Source: Bacillus sp. P14.5 (GTDB taxonomy: Bacteria; Bacillota; Bacilli; Bacillales; Bacillaceae_B). Taken from it: a stretch of DNA of 64,000 bases. The stretch is taken from positions 56,392 through 120,391 of the forward strand of contig NZ_NIJF01000117.1 of the NCBI RefSeq assembly GCF_003316765.1, read 5' to 3'. Both the position numbers and the translations under genes were made by a program. The notes below the pieces were generated by a model. The model made no database searches. It saw only the letters and a program-made list of their open reading frames with translations, and was not told where the DNA came from. This document shows, one piece after another, positions 1 to 7,702 of this stretch (position 1 is its first letter; each line of letters starts with the position of its first letter).

Positions 1-762
1 AAAGATGCTCTGGATGTAGTTGTAAGAAGGGATAAAGAAACGATACAAACAGAATTAAAACCAATAAAAGACAGTAATGAAAAGTCCTATAAACTTGGAT
101 TATACATCCGTGATGCTGCGGCAGGAATCGGGACGATGACCTTTTACGATCCTCAATCGAAGAAATATGGTGCCCTTGGCCATGTTATTTCTGATATGGA
201 TACCAAAAAGCCGATCGTGGTCGAAGATGGAGAGATCGTCCACAGTACTGTCACTTCGATTGAGAAGGGAGCTAATGGCAAGCCGGGGGAAAAGCTGGCC
301 AGGTTCACCGGAGATAAGGAAGTAATTGGAGATATTACACGCAACAGCCCATTTGGTATTTTTGGAAAGCTGAACAGAGACATCCAAAATGGGATGGTTG
401 ATAAAGCTTTGCCGATTGCATTGTCACATCAAATCAAAGAAGGACCGGCTCAGATTTTAACAGTGGTAGATGGAGAAGAAGTAGAACTATACGATATTGA
501 AATCGTCAGTACCATCCCTCAAAAATTCCCTGCAACAAAAGGAATGGTCATCAAGGTGACAGACCCAGCCCTTTTAGACAAAACAGGGGGAATTGTACAG
601 GGAATGAGCGGCAGCCCGATTATCCAGGATGGTAAGCTAATCGGCGCAGTGACACATGTTTTTGTAAATGATCCAACCTCAGGCTACGGAGTCCATATCG
701 AATGGATGCTGAATGAAGCCGGCATTAATATCTACGAAGAGGAAAGAGAAAAAGCAAGCTGA
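1..762 (+). CDS. spoIVB: SpoIVB peptidase, C-terminal part (5' end outside window)
   Basis: The reading frame is open from base 1, so the gene begins upstream of the window; 253 residues are visible. SpoIVB is the S55-family serine peptidase that the forespore exports to cleave SpoIVFA and trigger pro-sigma-K processing in the mother cell. The first ~20 residues fit the end of a PDZ domain. The peptidase domain follows, with the catalytic His in 'GALGHVISD' (about residue 59) and the catalytic Ser in 'GMSGSPI' (about residue 204). Position immediately upstream of spo0A is the conserved Bacillus order. A terminator follows the stop codon, so spo0A is transcribed separately. Family assignment is firm; only the N-terminus is missing. 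Confidence 0.96.
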   Translation, partial: KDALDVVVRRDKETIQTELKPIKDSNEKSYKLGLYIRDAAAGIGTMTFYDPQSKKYGALGHVISDMDTKKPIVVEDGEIVHSTVTSIEKGANGKPGEKLARFTGDKEVIGDITRNSPFGIFGKLNRDIQNGMVDKALPIALSHQIKEGPAQILTVVDGEEVELYDIEIVSTIPQKFPATKGMVIKVTDPALLDKTGGIVQGMSGSPIIQDGKLIGAVTHVFVNDPTSGYGVHIEWMLNEAGINIYEEEREKAS

Positions 763-788
763 CAGGCGGGTGAAACCGTCTGTTTTTT
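762..788 (+). terminator. Rho-independent terminator of spoIVB
   Basis: Stem ACAGGCGG / CCGTCTGT (one G-U pair) with a 6-nt loop, followed by a T6 run, starting at the spoIVB stop codon. Confidence 0.85.
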
Positions 789-898
789 GATGTTGATACC
801 CGTTGAACCTAACTGTAATTAAAATCTAAGCTGAAGAGACCTGTTACTTTTGGTTTTTCAATCCTCAAAATTCTGTTAAGATAAACACATAAAGATTT

Positions 899-905
899 TT
901 CGACA
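899..905 (+). promoter_or_regulatory. Upstream 0A box (Spo0A~P site)
   Basis: TTCGACA is an exact match to the 0A box in one orientation. A near match, GGTCGAA, lies at 931-937. Both are in the 330-bp gap before spo0A, as expected for the autoregulated spo0A promoter region. Binding is inferred. Confidence 0.6.
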
Positions 906-1000
906 AACCAATAACCCTCATATCGAATCAGGTCGAAAATGAGAGAAAAATTGAGGAAATAAGAGAAAATATATTATTCTTGAGATTTTTTCTAAAATTT

Positions 1001-1029
1001 AGAGGATTTCTTATTGCTTTGTCGAAAAT
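1001..1029 (+). promoter_or_regulatory. Sigma-H promoter of spo0A with overlapping 0A box
   Basis: AGAGGATTT (1001-1009) matches the sigma-H -35 consensus RNAGGAWWW. After 11 nt, GTCGAAAAT (1021-1029) matches the -10 consensus RNNGAATWW at 8 of 9 positions. TGTCGAA at 1020-1026 is a perfect 0A box lying on the -10 element. This matches the known sigma-H-driven, Spo0A-controlled sporulation promoter of spo0A in Bacillus. Confidence 0.75.
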
Positions 1030-1092
1030 TTACTTTAGAATGGAAAATAGAGATTGGATATGGATCATATCGGATTGAGGAGGAAAACTGTA

Positions 1093-1872
1093 GTGAATTC
1101 AATTAAAGTGTGTGTGGTAGATGATAATCGTGAGTTAGTATCGTTACTGGAGGAGTATATTTCATCCCAAAATGACATGGAGGTCGTTGGGGTCGCTCAT
1201 AATGGACAAGAATGCTTAGAAATGCTGGATGAAGTGCAGCCGGATGTTATTGTGTTAGATATCATCATGCCTCATCTTGATGGCTTGGCTGTACTTGAGC
1301 GCATCAGGGAACGCAATGTCATTCCAAATGTAATCATGCTGACGGCTTTCGGACAGGAAGATGTAACAAAGAAAGCTGTGGACTTAGGGGCTTCCTATTT
1401 TATTCTAAAACCCTTTGACATGGAAAATCTGGTCAGTCACATCCGTCAGGTAAGTGGAAAATCAAGTCCGGTCTTCAGAAAATCATCTATGACACGATCT
1501 GCTGCAGAATCAAAGCCTAGGAATCTTGATGCCAACATAACAAGCATTATCCATGAAATTGGTGTTCCTGCCCATATTAAAGGATATCTTTATTTAAGAG
1601 AAGCCATCTCCATGGTGTATAAAGATATTGAACTGCTGGGTTCAATCACGAAAGTTCTGTATCCTGACATAGCCAAGAAATTCAACACGACTGCCAGCCG
1701 TGTGGAACGTGCCATACGCCATGCCATCGAAGTTGCGTGGAGCCGCGGTAATATTGATTCCATTTCGAATTTATTCGGGTACACGGTAAGCATGAGCAAA
1801 GCGAAACCTACCAACAGCGAATTCATCGCAATGGTTGCCGATAAGCTTCGTTTGGAGCATAAAGCTTCTTGA
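1093..1872 (+). CDS. spo0A: Spo0A, master response regulator of sporulation
   Basis: Endpoint of the sporulation phosphorelay and global transcription factor. I chose the GTG at 1093 because GAGGAGG (1077-1083) sits 9 nt upstream; an in-frame ATG at 1054 has no ribosome site and would add 13 unrelated residues. The 259-aa product has a receiver domain with the acidic pair D10-D11 and the phosphoacceptor D56 in 'VLDIIMPHLDG', a linker, and the C-terminal DNA-binding domain with the recognition helix region 'SRVERAIRHAIEVAWSRGN'. Length and residue numbering match B. subtilis Spo0A. It has its own promoter region and terminator. Confidence 0.98.
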   Translation: MNSIKVCVVDDNRELVSLLEEYISSQNDMEVVGVAHNGQECLEMLDEVQPDVIVLDIIMPHLDGLAVLERIRERNVIPNVIMLTAFGQEDVTKKAVDLGASYFILKPFDMENLVSHIRQVSGKSSPVFRKSSMTRSAAESKPRNLDANITSIIHEIGVPAHIKGYLYLREAISMVYKDIELLGSITKVLYPDIAKKFNTTASRVERAIRHAIEVAWSRGNIDSISNLFGYTVSMSKAKPTNSEFIAMVADKLRLEHKAS

Positions 1873-1926
1873 AAGAGTGAGGATTAATATAAGCAATAAT
1901 ACTATCTTTTAAAGTTAATCATAATC

Positions 1927-1966
1927 AAAACCTGGTAAATCTTTTGATTTATCAGGTTTTATTTTT
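1927..1966 (+). terminator. Terminator of spo0A
   Basis: 13-bp stem (AACCTGGTAAATC / GATTTATCAGGTT, one wobble pair) with a TTTT loop and a following T-rich tract. Confidence 0.85.
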
Positions 1967-2045
1967 CGTGTGACAGGATAGAGGTATAAACGGAAAACGA
2001 TTTCGATTATGAATTTTAGTTCATCATGAAATGGAGTTGCTCTAT

Positions 2046-2777
2046 ATGACCTTAATTTTTGCCCACCGGGGATCTGCAGGGACTCGCCCTGAAAACACAA
2101 TGGAAGCTTTTGTGGAAGGAGAGCGTGCAGGTGCAGATGGAATGGAGCTGGATGTTCAGCTTTCAAAAGATGGAGAAGTTGTGGTGATCCATGATGAAAC
2201 AGTGGACAGGACGACGAATGGAAAAGGATTTATAAAAGATTTAACACTTAAGGAAATTAAGAAATTGGATGCAAGCTACAAGTTCAAAAAGTTTTTGCAG
2301 AAGGTCCGTATTCCGACTTTAAGGGATGTTTTTGACTGGATGGAGACAAATGAAATGATTTGCAATATCGAATTGAAGAATGGGATCATTCCATATCCTC
2401 AGCTGGAAGAAAAGGTGGTATCGCTCATTGAGGAATATGGTTTTCAAAAAAGGACCATCATTTCATCGTTTAATCACTATTCGATTGTGCATTGCTACAG
2501 ACTTAACCCGGATGTAGAGATTGCCCCGCTATACTCTAACGGTTTGTTTATGCCCTGGGTATATGCTCAATCAATAAATGCCAAAGCGATCCATCCCAAC
2601 GTAAAGGTGGCGCCTGATGCACTAATCATTGACTCCATGAAGGCTGGAATTAAAGTGAGGCCTTATACCATAAATAGTGAGACTCTTATGAAACGGCTGT
2701 TTACGATTCAGTGTTCAGCCATAATTACGGATTATCCCGAGAAAGCTGTCAACCTGAAGAAGTCCATGGGAGTGTAA
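2046..2777 (+). CDS. yqiK: Glycerophosphodiester phosphodiesterase (YqiK type)
   Basis: Likely hydrolyses glycerophosphodiesters to glycerol-3-phosphate and an alcohol. The GDPD motifs are present: 'FAHRGSAGTRPENTMEAF' at the N-terminus, 'GADGMELDVQLSKDGEVVVIHD' (about residues 29-50; metal ligands E and D, catalytic His) and 'NIELKN' near residue 115. The 243-aa length is typical for the cytosolic bacterial family and no signal peptide is seen. The ATG at 2046 has GGAG 10 nt upstream; an in-frame ATG at 2031 lacks a ribosome site. It follows spo0A as yqiK does in B. subtilis, and ends in its own terminator. Confidence 0.9.
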   Translation: MTLIFAHRGSAGTRPENTMEAFVEGERAGADGMELDVQLSKDGEVVVIHDETVDRTTNGKGFIKDLTLKEIKKLDASYKFKKFLQKVRIPTLRDVFDWMETNEMICNIELKNGIIPYPQLEEKVVSLIEEYGFQKRTIISSFNHYSIVHCYRLNPDVEIAPLYSNGLFMPWVYAQSINAKAIHPNVKVAPDALIIDSMKAGIKVRPYTINSETLMKRLFTIQCSAIITDYPEKAVNLKKSMGV

Positions 2778-2876
2778 GGATTACTTTGAATCAAGCAATA
2801 GGTAGAGGGGAATTATCAATAGTACAGAAAAAGAAATTTAGCGCTGAGAGAACTAACAATTAATATCAATGAAATC

Positions 2877-2909
2877 AAAAAATCTATCCATTAAACGGAT
2901 AGATTTTTT
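2877..2909. terminator. Bidirectional terminator between yqiK and the DUF2627 gene
   Basis: AATCTATCC / GGATAGATT stem with a 7-nt loop. A-run and T-run flank it, so it can terminate both convergent genes. Confidence 0.85.
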
Positions 2910-2912
2910 GTA

Positions 2913-3155
2913 TTAGGAATCCCTGTTCCTGAAACGGTCCTGAACTTTATTTCTTTTTCGATCTCTATGAAGGATGAAACCGGCAATGAAACCCAGGCCG
3001 CCTAAGAAAAACAGGAGTCCCAGAACGAATTGCAGCCATAATGCCGGAAAAGGCGGCTGAAGTATTCCAAACAGCATATCTCTCATCAGTTTTATTCCCA
3101 GTGCTGCAAGTGCTCCGGGTATAAGCATGATGATTAATGCGATCAATCTTTGCAT
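2913..3155 (-). CDS. yqzF: DUF2627 small membrane protein (YqzF family)
   Basis: An 80-aa protein with two hydrophobic segments (about residues 4-24 and 38-62) and a strongly basic C-terminal tail, a layout and sequence I recognise from the YqzF/DUF2627 family found beside bkdR in Bacillus. No biochemical role is known to me. GAGGAG lies just upstream of the ATG. It is transcribed divergently from bkdR across a ~90-bp gap and ends at a shared bidirectional terminator. Confidence 0.85.
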   Translation of the reverse strand: MQRLIALIIMLIPGALAALGIKLMRDMLFGILQPPFPALWLQFVLGLLFFLGGLGFIAGFILHRDRKRNKVQDRFRNRDS

Positions 3156-3209
3156 AGCTTTATTCTCCTCTAATCTTTGTTTCTGGAGATATTATATCAC
3201 AGAAGAAAT

Positions 3210-3238
3210 TTGTCAACCAAAGGAAGTTGCGCTAAAAT
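3210..3238 (+). promoter_or_regulatory. Sigma-A promoter of bkdR
   Basis: TTGTCA (3210-3215), 17-bp spacer, TAAAAT (3233-3238). Predicted start near 3245, which makes an ATG at 3247 unlikely as the translation start and supports the TTG at 3289. Confidence 0.7.
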
Positions 3239-3288
3239 GAGAGAGTATGAAAGATATTGCAGTCTCAATACCAAGAGGTGGAAAGAAC

Positions 3289-5367
3289 TTGCAAAAGGTT
3301 TTAGTAGTTGGCGGTGGAAAAGGCGGAATAGCGATTCTTAGAATTTTGAGGGAAACCTCGATGCTCGAAGTCGCTGCTGTTTGCGACCTGAATGAGGACA
3401 GTCCGGGTATCCGTTATGCAAAAGAAAACGGAATACCTTTCGGAAATGACTGGACAGAATTTCTCGATGAAGAAATAGATATCATTATAGAAGTCACGGG
3501 AGACCAGGCGGTATTCGAGGCCCTGAGAGAGGCCAGGGGGAAAAATGCTGTCGTCATTCCTGGAAGTGTAGCCTATTTGACGGCAAAGCTTCTTAAAGAA
3601 AAGGAACACCTTATTGACGAAATGAAGTTTGGCAATTTCAAACGCGATCTCATCCTGAATTCGACGGGTGATGGCATGGTAGGGATCGATACCAGCGGAA
3701 CGATTATTTTGTTCAATAGAAGTGCTGAAAAAATGATCGGGACAGCTGCTGCAGATGCTTTGGGGAAACACATCTATGAAGTGATACCTAAAAGTGAACT
3801 GCCCAGGGTGCTTGAGTCCCGTAGAAATGAAGTCAATAAAGAACTGGTTTTGGAAAATGGGCTGAAAATCATTACAAACCGAATCCCGATGATCACAGAG
3901 GATAATGAGGTCGTAGGTGCTTTTTCTGTATTCAAAGATATAACGGAAGTCGTTAATTTGGCAGAGGAAATTACCGATCTTAAAGAAATCCAGACGATGC
4001 TTCAAGCGATCATTCAATCAAGTGATGATGCTATATCGGTTGTGGATGAAGAGGGAAAAGGAATAATGATTAACCCTGCCTATACGAGGATAACAGGCCT
4101 CGCTGAGGAAGAAATCATTGGAAAGCCTGCAACTGCCGACATATCCGAGGGTGAAAGTATTCATTTGAAGGTGCTTCAAACTAGGAGGGCAATCAGAGGA
4201 AGCAAGATGAGGGTAGGGCCAAACAAAAAAGAGGTCATCGTCAATGTGGCACCCATCATTGTGGATGGGAAACTTAAAGGCAGTGTCGGCGTCATTCATG
4301 ACGTATCTGAGATTCAATCATTGACCAACGAATTGGATAGGGCTAGACGGATTATCAGGACCTTGGAAGCCAAATATTCCTTTGATGATATTGTTGGTGT
4401 TTCAGAAGAGATGAACCTCGCAGTCGAACAAGCGAAACTAGGTGCCAAGACACCGGCAACTGTTTTACTTAGAGGGGAATCCGGGACAGGGAAAGAGCTG
4501 TTTGCCCATGCCATCCATAACGCCAGTGACAGAAAATATAATAAATTTATACGAGTGAATTGCGCTGCGATATCCGAGAACCTGCTAGAAAGCGAACTTT
4601 TCGGATATGAAGAGGGAGCCTTCTCGGGTGCCAAGCGCGGCGGGAAGAAAGGATTATTTGAAGAAGCGAATAACGGCAGCATCTTCCTTGACGAAATAGG
4701 TGAATTGAAAGCGGATACGCAAGCTAAGCTCCTAAGGGTCCTGCAGGAAAGTGAAATTGTAAGAGTGGGCGGCACGAAGTCGATCAGCATAAATGTAAGG
4801 GTCATTGCCGCGACCAATGTGAATCTTGAAAAAGCTATCTCCAGCGGAAGCTTCCGGGAGGATCTTTACTATAGGCTGAACAGGATGCCGATTCAGATAC
4901 CTCCTTTGCGGACGAGAAAAATAGACATCCCGTCTCTAAGCGAGGTGCTCATCCATAAGATCAACCAGGATTATGGACGGAATGTTGAAGGGATTAATCC
5001 TTCCGCGATGGACAGGCTGATGGATTATCATTGGCCCGGAAATGTTAGGGAGTTGGAAAACATCCTCGGCCGGGCAATAATATTCATGAAATATAATGAA
5101 ACGATCATTGAACCGAATCATCTGCCGTTTTTAGAGACAGCTCCGGAACGCAAGGATGCGTTGAATCTTCCTGCAGGTCCGGAGGGCGGTGACCTGGCTT
5201 CCATGCTGATTCAGTACGAAAAGAATATTATTAAAGAAGTTTTAGAGCATAATAAAGGCAATAAAACGGCTGCCGCCAAATCACTTAATATATCAGTGAG
5301 AAATTTGTATTATAAGCTGGAAAAACATAAAATTGAATCAGATAGCACGCAAGATCTTGCAGACTAA
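3289..5367 (+). CDS. bkdR: BkdR, sigma-L (sigma-54) dependent activator of the bkd operon
   Basis: Bacterial enhancer-binding protein that activates the branched-chain amino acid degradation operon from a sigma-L promoter. Start: TTG at 3289 with AGAGGTGG 7 nt upstream gives 'MQKVLVVGGGKGG', a clean Rossmann start; the longer ATG at 3247 would sit almost on the transcription start. Order in the 692-aa product: N-terminal nucleotide-binding-like domain (~1-110), two PAS domains (~130-340), AAA+ domain with Walker A 'GESGTGKE' (~395), loop 1 'GAFSGA' (~442, Ser where the classic motif has Thr), Walker B 'GSIFLDEIGE' (~463), and a C-terminal Fis-type HTH (~657-690). It precedes the operon with a canonical sigma-L promoter, as in B. 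subtilis. Confidence 0.95.
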   Translation: MQKVLVVGGGKGGIAILRILRETSMLEVAAVCDLNEDSPGIRYAKENGIPFGNDWTEFLDEEIDIIIEVTGDQAVFEALREARGKNAVVIPGSVAYLTAKLLKEKEHLIDEMKFGNFKRDLILNSTGDGMVGIDTSGTIILFNRSAEKMIGTAAADALGKHIYEVIPKSELPRVLESRRNEVNKELVLENGLKIITNRIPMITEDNEVVGAFSVFKDITEVVNLAEEITDLKEIQTMLQAIIQSSDDAISVVDEEGKGIMINPAYTRITGLAEEEIIGKPATADISEGESIHLKVLQTRRAIRGSKMRVGPNKKEVIVNVAPIIVDGKLKGSVGVIHDVSEIQSLTNELDRARRIIRTLEAKYSFDDIVGVSEEMNLAVEQAKLGAKTPATVLLRGESGTGKELFAHAIHNASDRKYNKFIRVNCAAISENLLESELFGYEEGAFSGAKRGGKKGLFEEANNGSIFLDEIGELKADTQAKLLRVLQESEIVRVGGTKSISINVRVIAATNVNLEKAISSGSFREDLYYRLNRMPIQIPPLRTRKIDIPSLSEVLIHKINQDYGRNVEGINPSAMDRLMDYHWPGNVRELENILGRAIIFMKYNETIIEPNHLPFLETAPERKDALNLPAGPEGGDLASMLIQYEKNIIKEVLEHNKGNKTAAAKSLNISVRNLYYKLEKHKIESDSTQDLAD

Positions 5368-5396
5368 GAAAAAGATTGCGCATTATAATTATTAAA

Positions 5397-5412
5397 AATG
5401 AAGCGTTTTCAA
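5397..5412. promoter_or_regulatory. Possible imperfect CcpA cre-like site
   Basis: AATGAAGCGTTTTCAA keeps the right half of the cre consensus (CG...CA) but the left TG is one base out of register. It lies 11 bp before the sigma-L promoter. Weak evidence; it could equally be part of the BkdR upstream site. Confidence 0.25.
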
Positions 5413-5422
5413 TAGTTGTTAG

Positions 5423-5439
5423 TTGGCACGATTCTTGCA
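5423..5439 (+). promoter_or_regulatory. Sigma-L (sigma-54) promoter of the bkd operon
   Basis: TTGGCACGATTCTTGCA has the invariant GG (-24) and GC (-12) at the exact 12-nt spacing. It lies between bkdR and ptb and is the expected target of BkdR. Confidence 0.93.
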
Positions 5440-5489
5440 TGTATATAAGAGTGTGAAGGTGAGATTTAGGAAAGGGGTTGAAACAACTT

Positions 5490-6395
5490 ATGAATTTAGA
5501 CCATTTAATAGAACAGGCAACCCATTTGAAAGACGCTACAGTTGCAGTAGCGGCAGCAGAAGACAAGGAAGTCCTGGAAGCTGTTTCCATGGCAGTGGAC
5601 CGCGGAATGGCCAAGTTTTTGCTGTTTGGAGACAGTGGGAAGATAAACGAAATTTTGAAAGCTGTTTCACCTGAGCTTTTGGACAGTCCGGCTGTATCTA
5701 TTCTTCACGCTGACAGCATAAAAGAAGCTGCTGAATCCGCTGTAAAAGCTGTGAGGAACAACGAGGCAACCGCATTGATGAAAGGAAATATCGCCACTGC
5801 GGTGATTTTGAAGGCGGTTTTAAATAAGGAATTCGGACTAAGAACCGGCAGTGCACTATCACATGTGGCCGTTTTCGAAATTCCGGGCTATGACAGACTG
5901 ATTGTTTTGACTGATGCCGGAATGAATATTGCGCCGGATCTTGAGCAGAAGGTTCAAATCATCAATAATTCGGTTGGCGTTGCCAAAGGAATCGGCATCG
6001 AGAACCCGAAAGTTGCTCCGCTTGCAGCTGTTGAAGTGGTGAATCCATCCATGCAGGCAACAGTGGATGCTGCCGTTCTTACTCAAATGAACAGGAGAGG
6101 GCAGATCAAGGGCTGTGTAGTAGATGGACCGCTTGCACTCGACAATGCTGTTTCACTTGAAGCGGCCGAGCATAAAGGAATTCACAGCGAGGCTGCCGGC
6201 AAGGCTGATATATTACTGGTCCCGAATATAGAGACAGGTAATGCACTATATAAATCACTTATTTATTTTGCTGGGGCAAAGGTTGGAGCAGTCATTGCGG
6301 GAGCAAAGGCACCGATTGTCCTTACCTCAAGGGCAGACAGTGCGGAAAGTAAATTGTATTCATTGGCACTGGCGATCTGTTCTGCCTCTAGATAA
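5490..6395 (+). CDS. ptb: Phosphate butyryltransferase (branched acyl-CoA phosphotransacylase)
   Basis: Converts (branched) acyl-CoA plus phosphate to acyl phosphate and CoA, the first step of energy recovery after the dehydrogenase complex; Buk completes it. The 301-aa product is a full-length member of the phosphate acetyl/butyryltransferase family with the conserved segments 'ALMKGNIATAVILKAVLN' and 'VDGPLALDNAVS'. The ATG at 5490 is preferred; an in-frame TTG at 5478 abuts the AAAGGGG sequence. It is the first gene after the sigma-L promoter and is followed 38 bp later by bcd. Confidence 0.93.
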   Translation: MNLDHLIEQATHLKDATVAVAAAEDKEVLEAVSMAVDRGMAKFLLFGDSGKINEILKAVSPELLDSPAVSILHADSIKEAAESAVKAVRNNEATALMKGNIATAVILKAVLNKEFGLRTGSALSHVAVFEIPGYDRLIVLTDAGMNIAPDLEQKVQIINNSVGVAKGIGIENPKVAPLAAVEVVNPSMQATVDAAVLTQMNRRGQIKGCVVDGPLALDNAVSLEAAEHKGIHSEAAGKADILLVPNIETGNALYKSLIYFAGAKVGAVIAGAKAPIVLTSRADSAESKLYSLALAICSASR

Positions 6396-6433
6396 AACTT
6401 AAAATATAAAACATACTCAGGGAGGAAACAAAA

Positions 6434-7528
6434 ATGAAAATTTTCACTTATATGGAGAAATACGATTACGAGCAACTATTATTCTGCCAGGATGAAAATT
6501 CCGGATTGAAAGCGATTATCGGTATTCACGATACTACACTCGGACCAGCTCTTGGCGGTACTCGCATGTGGACCTATGATTCTGAGGAAGCAGCTATTGA
6601 AGATGCTCTTCGCCTGGCAAAAGGTATGACATACAAGAATGCAGCGGCAGGACTTAACCTTGGTGGAGGAAAGACTGTTATCATCGGAGATCCCCGCAAA
6701 GATAAAAACGAAGAGATGTTCCGTGCGTTCGGACGTTTCATTCAAGGTTTGAACGGCCGCTACATAACAGCGGAAGATGTGGGAACTACAGTGGCTGATA
6801 TGGATCTTATTCATGAAGAAACTGATTATGTAACTGGAATTTCCCCTGCTTTCGGTTCTTCCGGGAACCCTTCTCCAGTAACAGCTTATGGTGTTTACCG
6901 CGGAATGAAAGCCGCTGCCAAAGAAGCTTTTGGAACTGATTCTTTAGAAGGCAAAACAATAGCCGTCCAAGGTGTAGGAAACGTGGCATTCACACTTTGC
7001 CGCCACTTGCATGAAGAAGGCGCTAAATTGATCGTGACAGACATTAACAAAGAAGCTGTTCAGCGTGCTGTAGATGAGTTCGGTGCCAAAGCAGTAGACA
7101 TCAATGAAATCTACAGCGTGGATTGTGATATATATGCGCCATGTGCTTTGGGTGCCGTAATTAATGATGAAACAATCCCTCAAATAAAAGCAAAAGTAAT
7201 CGCTGGTGCTGCCAACAATCAGCTTAAAGATACAGCACATGGTGACACCATTCACGAAATGGGTATCGTTTATGCCCCTGACTATGTAATCAATGCCGGC
7301 GGGGTAATCAATGTTGCAGATGAGCTTTATGGTTATAACCGTGACCGTGCGATGAAAAAGGTAGAAGGCATTTACAATAACGTAGAACGTGTAATCGAAA
7401 TCGCAAAACGTGACGGCATTCCGACATACCTTGCAGCTGACCGCATGGCTGAAGAGAGAATCGAAAGAAACCGCAAGTCACGCAGCCAATTCCTGCAAAA
7501 CGGAAAGCATATCTTAAGCTACCGCTAA
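6434..7528 (+). CDS. bcd: Leucine dehydrogenase
   Basis: NAD-dependent oxidative deamination of Leu, Val and Ile to the 2-oxoacids used by the Bkd complex. The 364-aa sequence is very close to known Bacillus leucine dehydrogenases. The substrate-binding and catalytic lysines are at K68 ('MTYKNA') and K80 ('LGGGKTVI'), and the NAD-binding fingerprint 'GVGNVA' is near residue 180. GGGAGG lies 9 nt before the ATG. Second gene of the bkd operon. The 174-bp gap to buk carries two hairpins. Confidence 0.98.
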   Translation: MKIFTYMEKYDYEQLLFCQDENSGLKAIIGIHDTTLGPALGGTRMWTYDSEEAAIEDALRLAKGMTYKNAAAGLNLGGGKTVIIGDPRKDKNEEMFRAFGRFIQGLNGRYITAEDVGTTVADMDLIHEETDYVTGISPAFGSSGNPSPVTAYGVYRGMKAAAKEAFGTDSLEGKTIAVQGVGNVAFTLCRHLHEEGAKLIVTDINKEAVQRAVDEFGAKAVDINEIYSVDCDIYAPCALGAVINDETIPQIKAKVIAGAANNQLKDTAHGDTIHEMGIVYAPDYVINAGGVINVADELYGYNRDRAMKKVEGIYNNVERVIEIAKRDGIPTYLAADRMAEERIERNRKSRSQFLQNGKHILSYR

Positions 7529-7540
7529 GCTGCAGGAAGA

Positions 7541-7601
7541 AAACGCTTGGCTTCTTGGAAGCGAAGCGTTTCCCGGTTGGTAAGTGAGCATTCCCAGCCG
7601 G
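7541..7601 (+). other. Two tandem intercistronic hairpins between bcd and buk
   Basis: Hairpin 1: 14-bp arms at 7541-7554 and 7558-7571 (AAACGCTTGGCTTC; one mismatch, 3-nt loop). Hairpin 2: CCGGTTGG (7573-7580) with CCAGCCGG (7594-7601). No T-run follows, so these are not typical terminators. They may be mRNA processing or stability elements within the operon. Confidence 0.6.
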
Positions 7602-7702
7602 CTGTAATTTCCTTTAAAGATGAACAAGGGGTGCAGGAACAGAAAGAGAAAAAGGGGCCACTAAAGAAAGGCAAATGCTTTTCTACATTGGAGGTAACAA
7701 CA

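Noticed and set aside
1054..1092. Longer Spo0A start at ATG 1054
   Set aside because: It would place the start immediately after the promoter with no ribosome site, and adds residues absent from known Spo0A.
3301..4017. 238-aa open frame opposite bkdR
   Set aside because: It is the reverse-strand shadow of a well-conserved gene, with no ribosome site or family features. The same applies to the large reverse frames under lpdV, mutB, yqjD and bkdB.
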